DNA of 64,000 nucleotides from Rhodobacter sp. (GCA_020637555.1 JACKKF010000003.1:62001-126000); one strand, 5' to 3'; positions 27,298 to 35,360 are shown, counted from the first letter of the stretch. The notes: a model not told the origin generated them from the letters alone. Numbers and translations: made by a program.

Positions 27298-27666
27298 TCA
27301 GGCCGCGTCGGACAGCACGCGCGCCAGATCGAACAGGCGTCTGCGCTGTGCCTCGGGGATGGAGTAATAGGCGCGGACCAGCTCCATCGCTTCCTTGTTG
27401 GCCAGGATATCGGTTTCGATCACCGAATCGCTGCTGGCCTCACCGCCCAACCCCTCGAAGAAAAAGCCGATTTCGACACCGAGAGTGCGGGCGATATCCC
27501 ACAGACGCGAGGCGCTGACACGGTTCATGCCGGTTTCGTATTTCTGGATTTGCTGGAATTTGATACCAACCGAATCCGCAAGCTGTTGCTGGGTCATGCC
27601 CACCATCCAGCGCCGATGGCGAATGCGCTTTCCGACATGCACGTCAACGGGGTGCTTCACGGTCAT
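27298..27666 (-). CDS. XRE-family helix-turn-helix regulator
   Basis: A 122-residue regulator with a lambda-Cro-type HTH at residues 12-68 (GMTQQQLADSVGIKFQQIQKYETGMNRVSASRLWDIARTLGV) and a C-terminal helix pair ending LFDLARVLSD. GAGGAG just before the ATG gives a strong ribosome-binding site. Proteins of this size and pattern are frequent single-gene regulators in Rhodobacterales; the target is unknown. It is divergent from the quinone oxidoreductase across 442 bases. Confidence 0.9.
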   Translation of the reverse strand: MTVKHPVDVHVGKRIRHRRWMVGMTQQQLADSVGIKFQQIQKYETGMNRVSASRLWDIARTLGVEIGFFFEGLGGEASSDSVIETDILANKEAMELVRAYYSIPEAQRRRLFDLARVLSDAA

Positions 27667-27960
27667 ACTCCTCTGTCACGTCCGGCCCTGAGGTGTCTTG
27701 GGCCGTTATAGGTCCTCACCCGCACTTCAAGCAATTTCCGTGCCAACTTGCGCACGATGTATCAATTCGATTCCAATTTTCCGCGCCGGGTCCGGTTTTC
27801 CGGAAAGTGGGGCAATCCCGCCGGCGCAGTGGGGCGACCGCGGACCGTGCCCGCCACGGCCCGGGTTGATCGCGCCCTGGTTGACGTAGCGGCAGCTATA
27901 CGGTCGACTCGGTGTGCCCGCCTTGATGTAATCACCGCTCGCGCATTCCATCAAGGCGTG
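27667..27960. other. Intergenic stretch without a gene
   Basis: This part of the 442-base space between the XRE regulator and the quinone oxidoreductase contains no supportable gene. An open frame at 27748-28137 lacks a ribosome-binding site, overlaps the next start and has arbitrary composition. The segment nearest 27667 should hold the XRE promoter; I could not identify clear -35/-10 boxes. Confidence 0.6.
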
Positions 27961-28017
27961 TTTTGCAAAATGCAATGCGACTTGCATCAACTTTTGCGTG
28001 TATGTGCAATTTGCGAA
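27961..28017. promoter_or_regulatory. Cluster of TTGCA/TGCAA half-sites upstream of the quinone oxidoreductase
   Basis: An A/T-rich island in G/C-rich DNA. It begins with the palindrome TTTTGCAAAA (27961-27970), which is also part of TTGCA-N3-TGCAA, and continues with ATGC-N5-GCAT (27975-27987), TTTTGCG, and TGCAATTTGCGAAA. Repeated dyads of this sort usually mark a regulator binding array. TTTGCAAA-type sites are known for the PccR/ScfR/RamB XRE regulators in Rhodobacter and relatives, which suggests but does not prove the regulator class. Confidence 0.5.
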
Positions 28018-28108
28018 ACCCCTGAGCGGGCGGCGTGGCGTCACGCTTGCCCCGTCGCCGCGCTCTCGCCATTCTGCGCCCCAACGATGACCCCGACCGG
28101 AGACCCCG

Positions 28109-29068
28109 ATGCGCGCCTTTGTCCTGGCCTCGACTGAAACGCCCCCCACCGTGATCGACCTGCCCATGCCGGACCCCGCGCCCGGTGAGATCCGCCTGAG
28201 AATCCGGGCCTGCGGACTGAACTTTGCCGATCTCCTGATGACGCGCGGACAATACCAGGAGCGCCCCGAAATGCCCTTTGTCATGGGCATGGAGGTCGCG
28301 GGCGAGGTGGAGGCGCTGGGCGCCGGGGTGACCGGCTTTGCCCCGGGGCAGCGGGTCGCGGCGTTTCAGGGACAGGGCGGGTTGGCCGAGTATGGCTGCT
28401 TCCCGGCCTCGGCTTGCTTGCCCATACCGGACGCGATGCCGTTCGATCAGGCCGCGGGTTTCATGGTCGCCTATGGCACGTCGCATGTGGCGCTGTCTCA
28501 TCGCGCGCGCCTGAAATCGGGCGAGACGCTGCTGGTGCTCGGCGCCTCGGGTGGGGTCGGGTTGACCGCCGTAGAGATCGGCGCCCGCATGGGCGCGCGG
28601 GTGGTTGCCGTGGCGCGCGGTGCCGAAAAGCTGAAAGTCGCGCAAGCTGCGGGGGCCTCGATCCTGATCGACAGCGCCGAGGCGGACCTGAAATCGGCGT
28701 TCAAGGGGCTGGGTGGTGTGGATGTCGTCTATGACGCCGTGGGCGAACCGGCCGCCGGCGCCGCGCTGCGCGCCCTGAAGCCCGAGGGGCGGTTCATCGT
28801 CATCGGCTTTGCCGGCGGACAGGTGCCGCAAATCCCGGCCAATATCCTGCTGGTCAAGAACATCGACGTCATCGGCCTGTATTGGGGCGGCTACAGCCGC
28901 TTTGCGCCGCAGGTCTTGACGGCCTCGTTACGGGATCTCATGGCGATGTATGCGCGGGGCGCGTTGCACCCCCATGTCAGCCACACGCTGCCGCTGGAGC
29001 GCACGACCGAGGCCCTGGCCCTGCTGCGCGACCGCAAATCCACGGGCAAGGTCGTGGTGACCATCTGA
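28109..29068 (+). CDS. NADPH:quinone oxidoreductase-family zinc-free MDR enzyme
   Basis: A 319-residue medium-chain dehydrogenase/reductase. The GroES-like half contains NFADLLMTRGQYQ and PFVMGMEVAGEVEALG; the Rossmann half has LVLGASGGVGLTAVEI as the nucleotide-binding turn. Catalytic-zinc ligands of alcohol dehydrogenases are missing, as in the quinone oxidoreductase group. The enzyme likely reduces quinones or enones with NADPH. The stop lies two bases from the stop of the convergent LysR gene. Confidence 0.86.
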   Translation: MRAFVLASTETPPTVIDLPMPDPAPGEIRLRIRACGLNFADLLMTRGQYQERPEMPFVMGMEVAGEVEALGAGVTGFAPGQRVAAFQGQGGLAEYGCFPASACLPIPDAMPFDQAAGFMVAYGTSHVALSHRARLKSGETLLVLGASGGVGLTAVEIGARMGARVVAVARGAEKLKVAQAAGASILIDSAEADLKSAFKGLGGVDVVYDAVGEPAAGAALRALKPEGRFIVIGFAGGQVPQIPANILLVKNIDVIGLYWGGYSRFAPQVLTASLRDLMAMYARGALHPHVSHTLPLERTTEALALLRDRKSTGKVVVTI

Positions 29069-29069
29069 C

Positions 29070-29948
29070 CTATTCGGCGGCGGCGATGGCCACGCCTTCG
29101 CCGTCCCAGGCCTTGCGCAGCAGATCCGCCAGCGCCAGCACCCCCGGCGAGGCGCTGCCGGGCCGGATATACAGGTTGACCAGGTGGCTTCCCAGGTCAG
29201 GCAGGGCGCCGCCATGGGCGATGCGTTCCGCGTGCGGGGGTTCGGTCCCGGCCAGCAGGGCGTGGATGGCCATGTCACAACTGACCGCGGCTTCGAGCGT
29301 GCGATCCGAATCCGATTCGACCGCGGCTTCCCACGAGATTCCGGCCCGGTCCAGCGCCGCGACGATTCCCGGCCGGAACGCGCAATACCGCCCCAGCGCC
29401 AGCCGCAACGGGCGTTGGCGCCAGGCCTGCCCGCCCGGCGCGCCGATCCAGATCAGCGGCAGCCGGGTCAGCGTCTCGCCGCCGGGGCCGCAATGCTGCT
29501 CGGTCGTCAGGATCAGGTCGCAATCCCCGTTCAGGTAGGCCTCTTTTGCCTTGCGGGTGTTGCGGGCCTGAAGCTGCACCTGCATCCGCGGGAACATCGT
29601 CTGAAAATGCCGCAGCACCTGCGGAATATGCGGATAGACGATGTCATGCGGCACGATGATGACGATCTCACCCTCGAAATCGCTGTCAGTCAGGCGCTCG
29701 ACGGCTTCATCGTTCAGGGCCAGGATGCGGCGCGCATAGGCCAGCAACTGCTCGCCTTCGCCGGTCAGCGACACCCCGCGCCCGCTGCGGTCCAGCAGGG
29801 TCAGATCCAGCGCGTCTTCCAGCCGTTTGATCTGCATCGAGACCGCCGATTGCGTCAGGTTCAGAACATGCGCGGCCCGGGTCACGCCGCCGAAATCGGC
29901 AATTGCGGCCAGGGCACGCAGGGCGGCCAGATCGAGGTTGCGTCTCAT
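29070..29948 (-). CDS. LysR-family transcriptional regulator
   Basis: A 292-residue LysR regulator. The N-terminal HTH is DLAALRALAAIADFGGVTRAAHVLNLTQSAVSMQIKRLE, followed by the periplasmic-binding-like effector domain. ATG 29948 has AAGG at a usable distance and places the HTH at the normal position; upstream ATGs lack a ribosome-binding site. It is divergent from a DUF1127 gene, a pairing often seen in Rhodobacteraceae. Two inverted repeats between them are candidate operators. Confidence 0.9.
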   Translation of the reverse strand: MRRNLDLAALRALAAIADFGGVTRAAHVLNLTQSAVSMQIKRLEDALDLTLLDRSGRGVSLTGEGEQLLAYARRILALNDEAVERLTDSDFEGEIVIIVPHDIVYPHIPQVLRHFQTMFPRMQVQLQARNTRKAKEAYLNGDCDLILTTEQHCGPGGETLTRLPLIWIGAPGGQAWRQRPLRLALGRYCAFRPGIVAALDRAGISWEAAVESDSDRTLEAAVSCDMAIHALLAGTEPPHAERIAHGGALPDLGSHLVNLYIRPGSASPGVLALADLLRKAWDGEGVAIAAAE

Positions 29949-29967
29949 ATCAAGACCCTTGATGCGA

Positions 29968-30005
29968 TTCATAATGAACATTCGTTTCCATGATATCCGG
30001 AAACG
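29968..30005. promoter_or_regulatory. Two dyads between lysR and the DUF1127 gene
   Basis: TTCAT-A-ATGAA (29968-29978) is a perfect 11-base palindrome. CGTTTCC-N9-GGAAACG (29983-30005) has seven-base perfect arms. LysR regulators bind dyads of this size in the promoter they share with a divergent target. Confidence 0.5.
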
Positions 30006-30071
30006 GCCTATCAGATCAACATCCGTCATGCGACGCGCACGACTCATTTCATCTGATCAAGGACCCGACCG

Positions 30072-30287
30072 ATGACACACGCCCTTGCCACCCCCGTTTC
30101 CCTGCCCGCCACCGCGCGGCGTCGGTCGCTGCTGGCCATGCTGCGCGTCGCTCCGGCGCTGTTGCGTCAGCGCCGCGCGCTGGCCGACCTGGACGATTCG
30201 CGGCTGCAGGATCTGGGTCTGACGCGCGCCCAGGCCCGCGCCGAGGCCGACCGTCCCTTCTGGGATGCGCCCGCGCATTGGCGTTGA
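30072..30287 (+). CDS. DUF1127 (YjiS-like) small protein
   Basis: A 71-residue protein whose C-terminal half is a DUF1127 domain (LADLDDSRLQDLGLTRAQARAEADRPFWD). The N-terminal half is basic and helical. Short DUF1127 proteins in alphaproteobacteria have been linked to RNA turnover and to stress or phosphate metabolism. The divergent LysR gene is the likely regulator. Confidence 0.85.
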   Translation: MTHALATPVSLPATARRRSLLAMLRVAPALLRQRRALADLDDSRLQDLGLTRAQARAEADRPFWDAPAHWR

Positions 30288-30297
30288 TGCGGAATGC

Positions 30298-30327
30298 CTT
30301 GAAACCGTAACGGGTAATCCCGATATT
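30298..30327 (+). promoter_or_regulatory. RpoH-like promoter upstream of the BI-1 gene
   Basis: CTTGAAA is followed after 14 bases by CCCGATATT. This matches the heat-shock sigma-32 consensus CTTGAAA with CCCATnT in sequence and spacing, except for one extra G. It lies 60 bases upstream of the next ATG, directly behind the DUF1127 stop. Confidence 0.55.
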
Positions 30328-30386
30328 GGAGCCATCAGCGGGGCCGCACGGTCCCGCGGACAGATTTGGTTCCAACGGAGGGTTTC

Positions 30387-31187
30387 ATGGCCAACTACCA
30401 GTCGGTGCGCACGTCCGACACCGGCGCGCTTGGCGCACGGATTGATGCGGGCCTGCGCGCGCATATGAACAAGGTCTACGGCACGATGGCCGTAGGCATG
30501 CTGATCACGGCCCTGGCCGCTTGGGCGCTGGCCGGGCTTTCGGTGACCGCTGACATGGCCGGCGCCGCGCAGAACGGCCAGGGGCAGGTCTATGCGCTGG
30601 GGCAGGGGGAATACCTGACCTCGTTCGGTGCGATGCTCTACACCTCGCCGCTGAAATGGGTGGTGATGCTGGCGCCTCTCGGCATGGTGCTGTTCTTCGG
30701 CGCGGCGCTGAACCGGCTGTCGGCCGCGGGTGCCCAGGTCTATTTCTGGGTCTACGCGGCGCTGGTCGGTGCCTCGCTCAGCTCGATCTTCCTGGTGTTC
30801 ACCGGGTTCTCGATCATGCAGGTGTTCCTGATCACGGCAATCGCCTTCGCGGGCCTCAGCCTCTATGGCTACACCACCAAGCGCGACCTGTCGGGCATGG
30901 GCACGTTCCTGATGATGGGCGTGATCGGCCTGATCGTGGCGATGATCGTCAACTGGTTCCTGCAGTCGTCGGCCATGGAATTCGCGATCTCGGCCATCGG
31001 CGTGCTGCTGTTTGCCGGCCTGACCGCCTATGACACGCAGAACATCAAGTCGACCTATGTCGCGCATGCCCACAACGGCGATGCCGAGTGGTTGGGCAAG
31101 TCGGCGATCATGGGCGCCCTGCAGCTCTATCTCGACTTCATCAACATGTTCATGTTCCTGCTGCAACTCTTTGGCGACCGTCGCTGA
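30387..31187 (+). CDS. Bax inhibitor-1 / YccA family membrane protein
   Basis: A 266-residue multi-pass protein with about seven membrane segments and the BI-1 features GMLITALAAWALAG, FWVYAALVGASLSSIF, and the C-terminal LTAYDTQNIKSTY and ALQLYLDFINMFMFLLQLFG. The two Asp residues typical of the pH-sensing pore are in the last third. Bacterial BI-1 proteins are calcium-leak channels or modulators of FtsH, and the RpoH-like promoter would fit an envelope-stress role. CGGAGGG precedes the ATG. Confidence 0.9.
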   Translation: MANYQSVRTSDTGALGARIDAGLRAHMNKVYGTMAVGMLITALAAWALAGLSVTADMAGAAQNGQGQVYALGQGEYLTSFGAMLYTSPLKWVVMLAPLGMVLFFGAALNRLSAAGAQVYFWVYAALVGASLSSIFLVFTGFSIMQVFLITAIAFAGLSLYGYTTKRDLSGMGTFLMMGVIGLIVAMIVNWFLQSSAMEFAISAIGVLLFAGLTAYDTQNIKSTYVAHAHNGDAEWLGKSAIMGALQLYLDFINMFMFLLQLFGDRR

Positions 31188-31213
31188 GCCGCGCGGACAG
31201 ACACAGAACCCCG

Positions 31214-31241
31214 GGGCCGGTCCACGCGACCGGCCCTTTTT
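31214..31241 (+). terminator. Rho-independent terminator of the BI-1 gene
   Basis: GGGCCGGTC (31214-31222) pairs with GACCGGCCC (31228-31236) across a five-base loop and runs into TTTTT. Confidence 0.9.
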
Positions 31242-31257
31242 CATGGGCGCACCAACG

Positions 31258-31316
31258 TCCCCATCTTTGTGCCGGAAATATCCTCGGGGGTTCCAAGGGG
31301 GTGGAAAACCCCCTTG
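31258..31316 (-). repeat. Interspersed hairpin-plus-core repeat, copy B
   Basis: On the minus strand: AAGGGGG, seven-base loop, CCCCCTT, then ACCCCCGAGGATATTT and GGCACAAAGATG. Architecture and core match copy A at 2917-2997, with loops of the same length but different sequence. It lies in the convergent space between the BI-1 and rpmG genes. Confidence 0.75.
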
Positions 31317-31350
31317 GCCCGCAATCGCCAGGGGTGTGGGGGCCGAAACG

Positions 31351-31376
31351 AAAAGAGCCGCCCCAAAGGGCGGCCC
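31351..31376 (-). terminator. Rho-independent terminator of rpmG
   Basis: Read on the minus strand, GGGCCGCCC and GGGGCGGCTC pair around TTT and end in TTTT. It begins 24 bases past the rpmG stop. Confidence 0.8.
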
Positions 31377-31399
31377 AAGTCCTCAGCGGAGGGCAGATC

Positions 31400-31567
31400 T
31401 TACTTGATCTTGCCTTCCTTGTATTCGACATGCTGGCGCGCGACCGGGTCGAACTTGCGGATGGTCATCTTCTCGGTCATCGTCCGGGCGTTCTTCTTGG
31501 TCACATAGAAGTGCCCGGTGCCCGCCGAAGAGTTCAGACGGATCTTGATCGTCGTCGGTTTCGCCAT
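31400..31567 (-). CDS. rpmG: 50S ribosomal protein L33
   Basis: A 55-residue ribosomal protein too short for a standard ORF listing. It starts MAKPTTIKIRLNSSAGTGHF, contains YVTKKNARTMTEKM and ends VEYKEGKIK. This is the Cys-free (zinc-independent) form of L33, usual in Proteobacteria. A single-gene transcript ending in a strong terminator. Confidence 0.95.
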   Translation of the reverse strand: MAKPTTIKIRLNSSAGTGHFYVTKKNARTMTEKMTIRKFDPVARQHVEYKEGKIK

Positions 31568-31666
31568 GATAGTCTCCTAGCGCGCGGTAGCGCCCTGGCC
31601 ACCAATGTAATTCTCTGAAGCCCGCCTTTTACGCAACTCGGGGGCAGAGTCAACGCCCCGTCGGCG

Positions 31667-33196
31667 TCAGTAGGCGTTTTTCGTGGTGACCAGGCTCCAG
31701 GGTGTCAGGGCCATGATCTTCAGGTCCAGCCACAGCGACCAGTGCTCGATATAATAGAGGTCATGTTCGAGCCGTTTCTTGATCTTTTCGGGCGAGTTCA
31801 TCTCGCCACGCCACCCGTTGATCTGGGCCCAGCCGGTAATGCCCGGCTTGACCTTGTGGCGGGCGGAATAGGCATCGGCGATCTGGTCATAGACGATGTC
31901 GCCGGTCCGGGCCGAGGTCGCGTGCGGGCGCGGTCCGACCAGCGACAGGGTGCCGGACAGCACGTTGAAGAACTGCGGCAACTCGTCGATCGAGGCCCGG
32001 CGAATGAACCGCCCGACGCGCGTGACCCTTGCGTCGCCGCGACGCACCGCCTTGACCGCCGTGGGGTCGCACTGATCGACATACATCGACCGGAACTTCA
32101 ACACTTCGATCGGTTTGTTGTTGTAGCCGTGGCGCTTCTGCCGAAACAGCACCGGGCCCCGGGATTCCAGTTTGATCAGCAGGGCGATCAAGGCCATCAA
32201 CGGCGCGAAGGCCACAATGGCGACCGATGCCAGCACCAGGTCGAACACCCGCTTGCGGAACGCGGCGAAGCCACCCAGCGGCGGTTTGTAGATCTCGATC
32301 AGGCGGAACGGACCGATACGCGAGCGCCTCTTGCGCGAGAACTCGGGGATCTCGGCGCCTTCAAGGACGCGGATATCCACCGGCAGCACAAACAGACGCC
32401 CCAGCAGTTCGCGGATGCGCTGCTGCGAGGCGTTGGGGATCGTGATGATCACCGTGTCGATCTTGGCGAGGCGCGCGAATTCGACCAGGTCGTCCACATC
32501 GCCCGTCTTGTGATACCCCTCGACGACCGACGGCGATCGCGGATCCATGCGTTCGTCGAAGAAGCCGCAGAACCGGCGACCGCGCCGGCGGTCCTTGTCG
32601 ATTTCCTTGAGCAGCGGCACGATGTCGTCGCCTCCGCCAACCAGAACGATCCGGTGTTCGAGCCGGCCAGTGCGCACCAGATCGCTGATCCGCAGATACA
32701 TCGCCACCCGCGCGGCAACCATCAGCCCCAGCGAGGTGGCGAACCACAGGATCAGCCACGGTTCGATGGCCTGCGGGGGCACGCCGGCGACGATCAGCAA
32801 TGCAAAGACAGCCGTGAGCCCCAGACCCAGGGACACCACGGCGCCCAGCAGGGCGCGCGGCGCGCTGCGCATCTGCCGGAACCCGTAACCGCCCAGTAGC
32901 CGGACGAACAGGACCACGGCCAGCGCCCCCAGCAGGGCCCCGCCATAGCGTGCCAACTGGGGCAGCATGGCATCCGGCAGCAGCAGGTGGCAGACCATCC
33001 CGGCCAGCGTCACCACCACCAGGTCCGCCGCGAACAGCGAGACCCCCAGGACCACGGGTTTCAGGGGCGCGCGGCTCAGGCGTTGCGCCTGGGCCAGGGC
33101 CTGCCCTCCCAGCAGACGCGGGCGGGCACCGCCGGTCCAGGGGCGGCGGCGGTGGGTTTCCGCGAACAGGCGCTTTCGGGTCATGGATTCGGACAT
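31667..33196 (-). CDS. Polyprenyl glycosylphosphotransferase (exopolysaccharide initiation)
   Basis: A protein of about 509 residues with four N-terminal membrane helices, a CoA-binding-like Rossmann segment (HRIVLVGGGDDIVPLL), and a C-terminal bacterial sugar-transferase domain. The latter starts RKRVFDLVLASVAIVAFAPL and includes EVLKFRSM, DELPQFFNVLSGTLSLVGPRP and KPGITGWAQINGWRGE. It transfers a sugar-1-phosphate to undecaprenyl phosphate, the first step of an exopolysaccharide or capsule repeat. The start is uncertain among ATGs at 33214, 33196 and 33184; frames to 33361 overlap the RNase P RNA. No other synthesis gene is adjacent. Confidence 0.88.
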   Translation of the reverse strand: MSESMTRKRLFAETHRRRPWTGGARPRLLGGQALAQAQRLSRAPLKPVVLGVSLFAADLVVVTLAGMVCHLLLPDAMLPQLARYGGALLGALAVVLFVRLLGGYGFRQMRSAPRALLGAVVSLGLGLTAVFALLIVAGVPPQAIEPWLILWFATSLGLMVAARVAMYLRISDLVRTGRLEHRIVLVGGGDDIVPLLKEIDKDRRRGRRFCGFFDERMDPRSPSVVEGYHKTGDVDDLVEFARLAKIDTVIITIPNASQQRIRELLGRLFVLPVDIRVLEGAEIPEFSRKRRSRIGPFRLIEIYKPPLGGFAAFRKRVFDLVLASVAIVAFAPLMALIALLIKLESRGPVLFRQKRHGYNNKPIEVLKFRSMYVDQCDPTAVKAVRRGDARVTRVGRFIRRASIDELPQFFNVLSGTLSLVGPRPHATSARTGDIVYDQIADAYSARHKVKPGITGWAQINGWRGEMNSPEKIKKRLEHDLYYIEHWSLWLDLKIMALTPWSLVTTKNAY

Positions 33197-33303
33197 GCTG
33201 GAACCCGGCTTCATCAGGACAAACTTCAAGCAGGACAGCCCCGGGATTCGGGGCGACTGCCAGGCAATCCTAGCGGCCGGTTGGGGCGTAAATGTGGCGG
33301 CAG

Positions 33304-33702
33304 GCGCGCGCGGATGGCCTGTAAGCCGGATTCTGTGCCGGGTTGCCCCGGCGGCGACCATTCATCTGCCCCGTCCGTTGCCGGCGGGGTCGAGCTGCCA
33401 ACCCGGGCCTCTGGGCTGAGATGTCCCTGCGGCGATATCGGGAAGCCCGATCATGCCCGCGCGAGGCCCCTATTCGGCATTGCTCCCGGTGGGGCTTGCC
33501 TTGCCGGTCCGGTTGCCCGTCCCGCGGTGGGCTCTTACCCCACCGTTTCACCCTTGCCCGCACCCTGGGGCGCGGGCGGTCTCTTCTCTGTGGCGCTTTC
33601 CCTCGGGTTGCCCCGGCCGGGCGTTACCCGGCACCGTTATCTCATGGAGTCCGGACTTTCCTCGGGGGTTTTGACCCCCGCGGCCGCCCGGCCATCCGCG
33701 CG
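33304..33702 (-). ncRNA. rnpB: RNase P RNA (bacterial type A)
   Basis: On the minus strand the conserved 5' block GAGGAAAGTCCGGACTCC (P4/CR-I) and the 3' block ACAGAATCCGGCTTACAG are both present, about 310 bases apart. The ends pair as helix P1: GCGGATGGCC at the 5' end with GGCCATCCGC at the 3' end. Together they give a length of about 400 nt, typical for alphaproteobacteria. The exact 5' end is inferred from the promoter at 33708-33736. Confidence 0.95.
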
Positions 33703-33707
33703 CGACC

Positions 33708-33736
33708 CTCCTACGCCTGTGCCCGTCAGGCGTCAA
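33708..33736 (-). promoter_or_regulatory. Promoter of rnpB
   Basis: On the minus strand TTGACG, a 17-base spacer, and TAGGAG stand just upstream of the first base of helix P1. The -35 match is strong, the -10 weak, as is common in high-GC alphaproteobacteria. Confidence 0.6.
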
Positions 33737-33808
33737 TGCGCGGTGCAGTGCGACCCCGATGCGCCAACCGCTTGTCTTTCCGGGACCAGGCGCTAGTGTT
33801 CCGGATTG

Positions 33809-34861
33809 ATGAACAATCCTGTGCAACAACGCCGGATCGGCGCCGACGGCCCTACAATCCCCGCCTATTGCCTGGGCACCATGACCTGGGGGCGGCAGAC
33901 CACGGCTGAGGTCGCCCACCGCCAGATCGACCTGGCCCTCGAGCACGGGCTCAGGTTCCTGGACACGGCCGAGATGTATCCGACCAACCCCGTGTCACCC
34001 GAAACCCTGGGGCTGAGCGAAACCGTGATCGGTGACTGGATCGCGGCACGGCGCGGCCGCGCGCGGCTGGTGATCGCCACCAAGGTCACGGGCGAGGGCA
34101 GCGCGGTGATCGACGGCGGCTCGCCGCAGATCGGTGCCGCACGCCTGCGATCGGCTGTCGAAGGGTCGTTGACCCGTCTGCGCACCGATCACATCGACCT
34201 GTTCCAGCTGCATTGGCCCAATCGGGGCTCGTATCATTTTCGGCGAAACTGGCGCTTTCGCCCGGCGACGGATGCGGCCGCCTTTCGCGCCCATATCCAC
34301 GAGGTTCTGACCGAGGCCCAAAGCCTGATCGCCGAAGGCAAGATCGGCGCATTGGGCCTGTCCAACGAAAGCGCCTGGGGTCTGGCGCAATGGCTGGCGG
34401 GGGCAGGGGATGGACTGCCGCGTATCGCCAGCGTGCAGAACGAGTATTCGTTGTTGTGTCGCTTGTTTGACACGGACATGGCCGAAGCCTGCGCGATGGA
34501 GGACCTGCCGCTGCTGGCCTTCTCGCCGCTGGCGGCGGGGCTTCTGACGGGGAAATACGCGGGGGATGTGACGCCCGAGGGATCGCGCCGGGCGCTGGTT
34601 CCCGAACTGGGCGGCCGTATCACGCCCCGCGTGTTCGAGACGGTCTCAGCCTATCTGGGGCTTGCGCGCGACTGGGGGCTGGACCCCGTGCACTTGGCGC
34701 TGGCCTGGATGGGCAGTCGTCCATTTCCGGTCATCCCGATCCTGGGCGCAACGACACTGGCGCAACTGGAACACCAGTTGCCCGCGCTTGCGATGACCCT
34801 GAAGCCCGCGCTGCTGGAGGAAATCGACGCCCTCCACCGCGCCCATCCGATGCCCTATTGA
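33809..34861 (+). CDS. NADP(H)-dependent aldo/keto reductase, Tas-like
   Basis: A 350-residue aldo/keto reductase of the Tas subgroup. The N-terminus YCLGTMTWGRQT resembles E. coli Tas, and the catalytic tetrad is recognisable (FLDTAEMYP with Asp and Tyr, ATKVTG with Lys, LFQLHWP with His). The C-terminal IPILGATTLAQLEHQL binds NADPH. An extended loop (NRGSYHFRRNWRF) replaces the Tas one. The substrate is unknown. A lipoprotein gene follows 10 bases later and is likely co-transcribed. Confidence 0.87.
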   Translation: MNNPVQQRRIGADGPTIPAYCLGTMTWGRQTTAEVAHRQIDLALEHGLRFLDTAEMYPTNPVSPETLGLSETVIGDWIAARRGRARLVIATKVTGEGSAVIDGGSPQIGAARLRSAVEGSLTRLRTDHIDLFQLHWPNRGSYHFRRNWRFRPATDAAAFRAHIHEVLTEAQSLIAEGKIGALGLSNESAWGLAQWLAGAGDGLPRIASVQNEYSLLCRLFDTDMAEACAMEDLPLLAFSPLAAGLLTGKYAGDVTPEGSRRALVPELGGRITPRVFETVSAYLGLARDWGLDPVHLALAWMGSRPFPVIPILGATTLAQLEHQLPALAMTLKPALLEEIDALHRAHPMPY

Positions 34862-34871
34862 GGAGAAGACC

Positions 34872-35360
34872 ATGCGCCGGACCCCGACCCTTCTCGTGTC
34901 TGTTCTTGCGGCGGCGGTGCTGCTGGCAGGCTGTGTTCCGACCACCCCGCCCACATTGACCGGCGCGCCCGAGACCGTTCAGCCGGCGCGCGAACGCGCC
35001 GAGCCGCAGGTGCTGGACGAACCGGTCGTCGTCGATACGCCGACCGTGACCACCACGGAGCCCACCGTGCAGGTCATCACCACCGAGCCCGAGGACGATC
35101 TGCCGCCGCCCGATCCGCCCATGCTGGCGCAGCAACGCGCGGCCTGCGAACGCGACGGCGGACACATGACGCCGCGTGCCCAGGGTGTCTTTGCCTGCGT
35201 GCGTCCGACCCGCGATGCTTATCACCATTGCGAATCCAATGCCGATTGCGAGGGGGTGTGCCTGGCGCGGTCGGGCACCTGCGCCCCATTGCAGCCGCTT
35301 TACGGGTGCCAGGACGTGCTGGTCCAGCCCGGGCGCCGCGAGACGCTGTGCATCGACTGA
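34872..35360 (+). CDS. Cysteine-rich lipoprotein
   Basis: A 162-residue protein with a lipoprotein signal whose lipobox LLAGC ends at Cys 21. A Pro/Thr/Glu-rich linker covers about 22-85. The C-terminal domain (about 86-162) has eight cysteines, with patterns such as HHCESNADCEGVC and GTCAPLQ, suggesting four disulfides and a periplasmic or surface domain. I do not recognise a named family. It follows the Tas-like gene with 10 bases between. Confidence 0.82.
   Translation: MRRTPTLLVSVLAAAVLLAGCVPTTPPTLTGAPETVQPARERAEPQVLDEPVVVDTPTVTTTEPTVQVITTEPEDDLPPPDPPMLAQQRAACERDGGHMTPRAQGVFACVRPTRDAYHHCESNADCEGVCLARSGTCAPLQPLYGCQDVLVQPGRRETLCID

Noticed and set aside
27748..28137. Plus-strand open frame of 129 codons
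   Set aside because: Overlaps the start of the quinone oxidoreductase and crosses the dyad array; no ribosome-binding site.
33197..33361. Longer start of the polyprenyl glycosylphosphotransferase
   Set aside because: Would translate into the 3' end of RNase P RNA; family members begin near the ATGs at 33184-33214.
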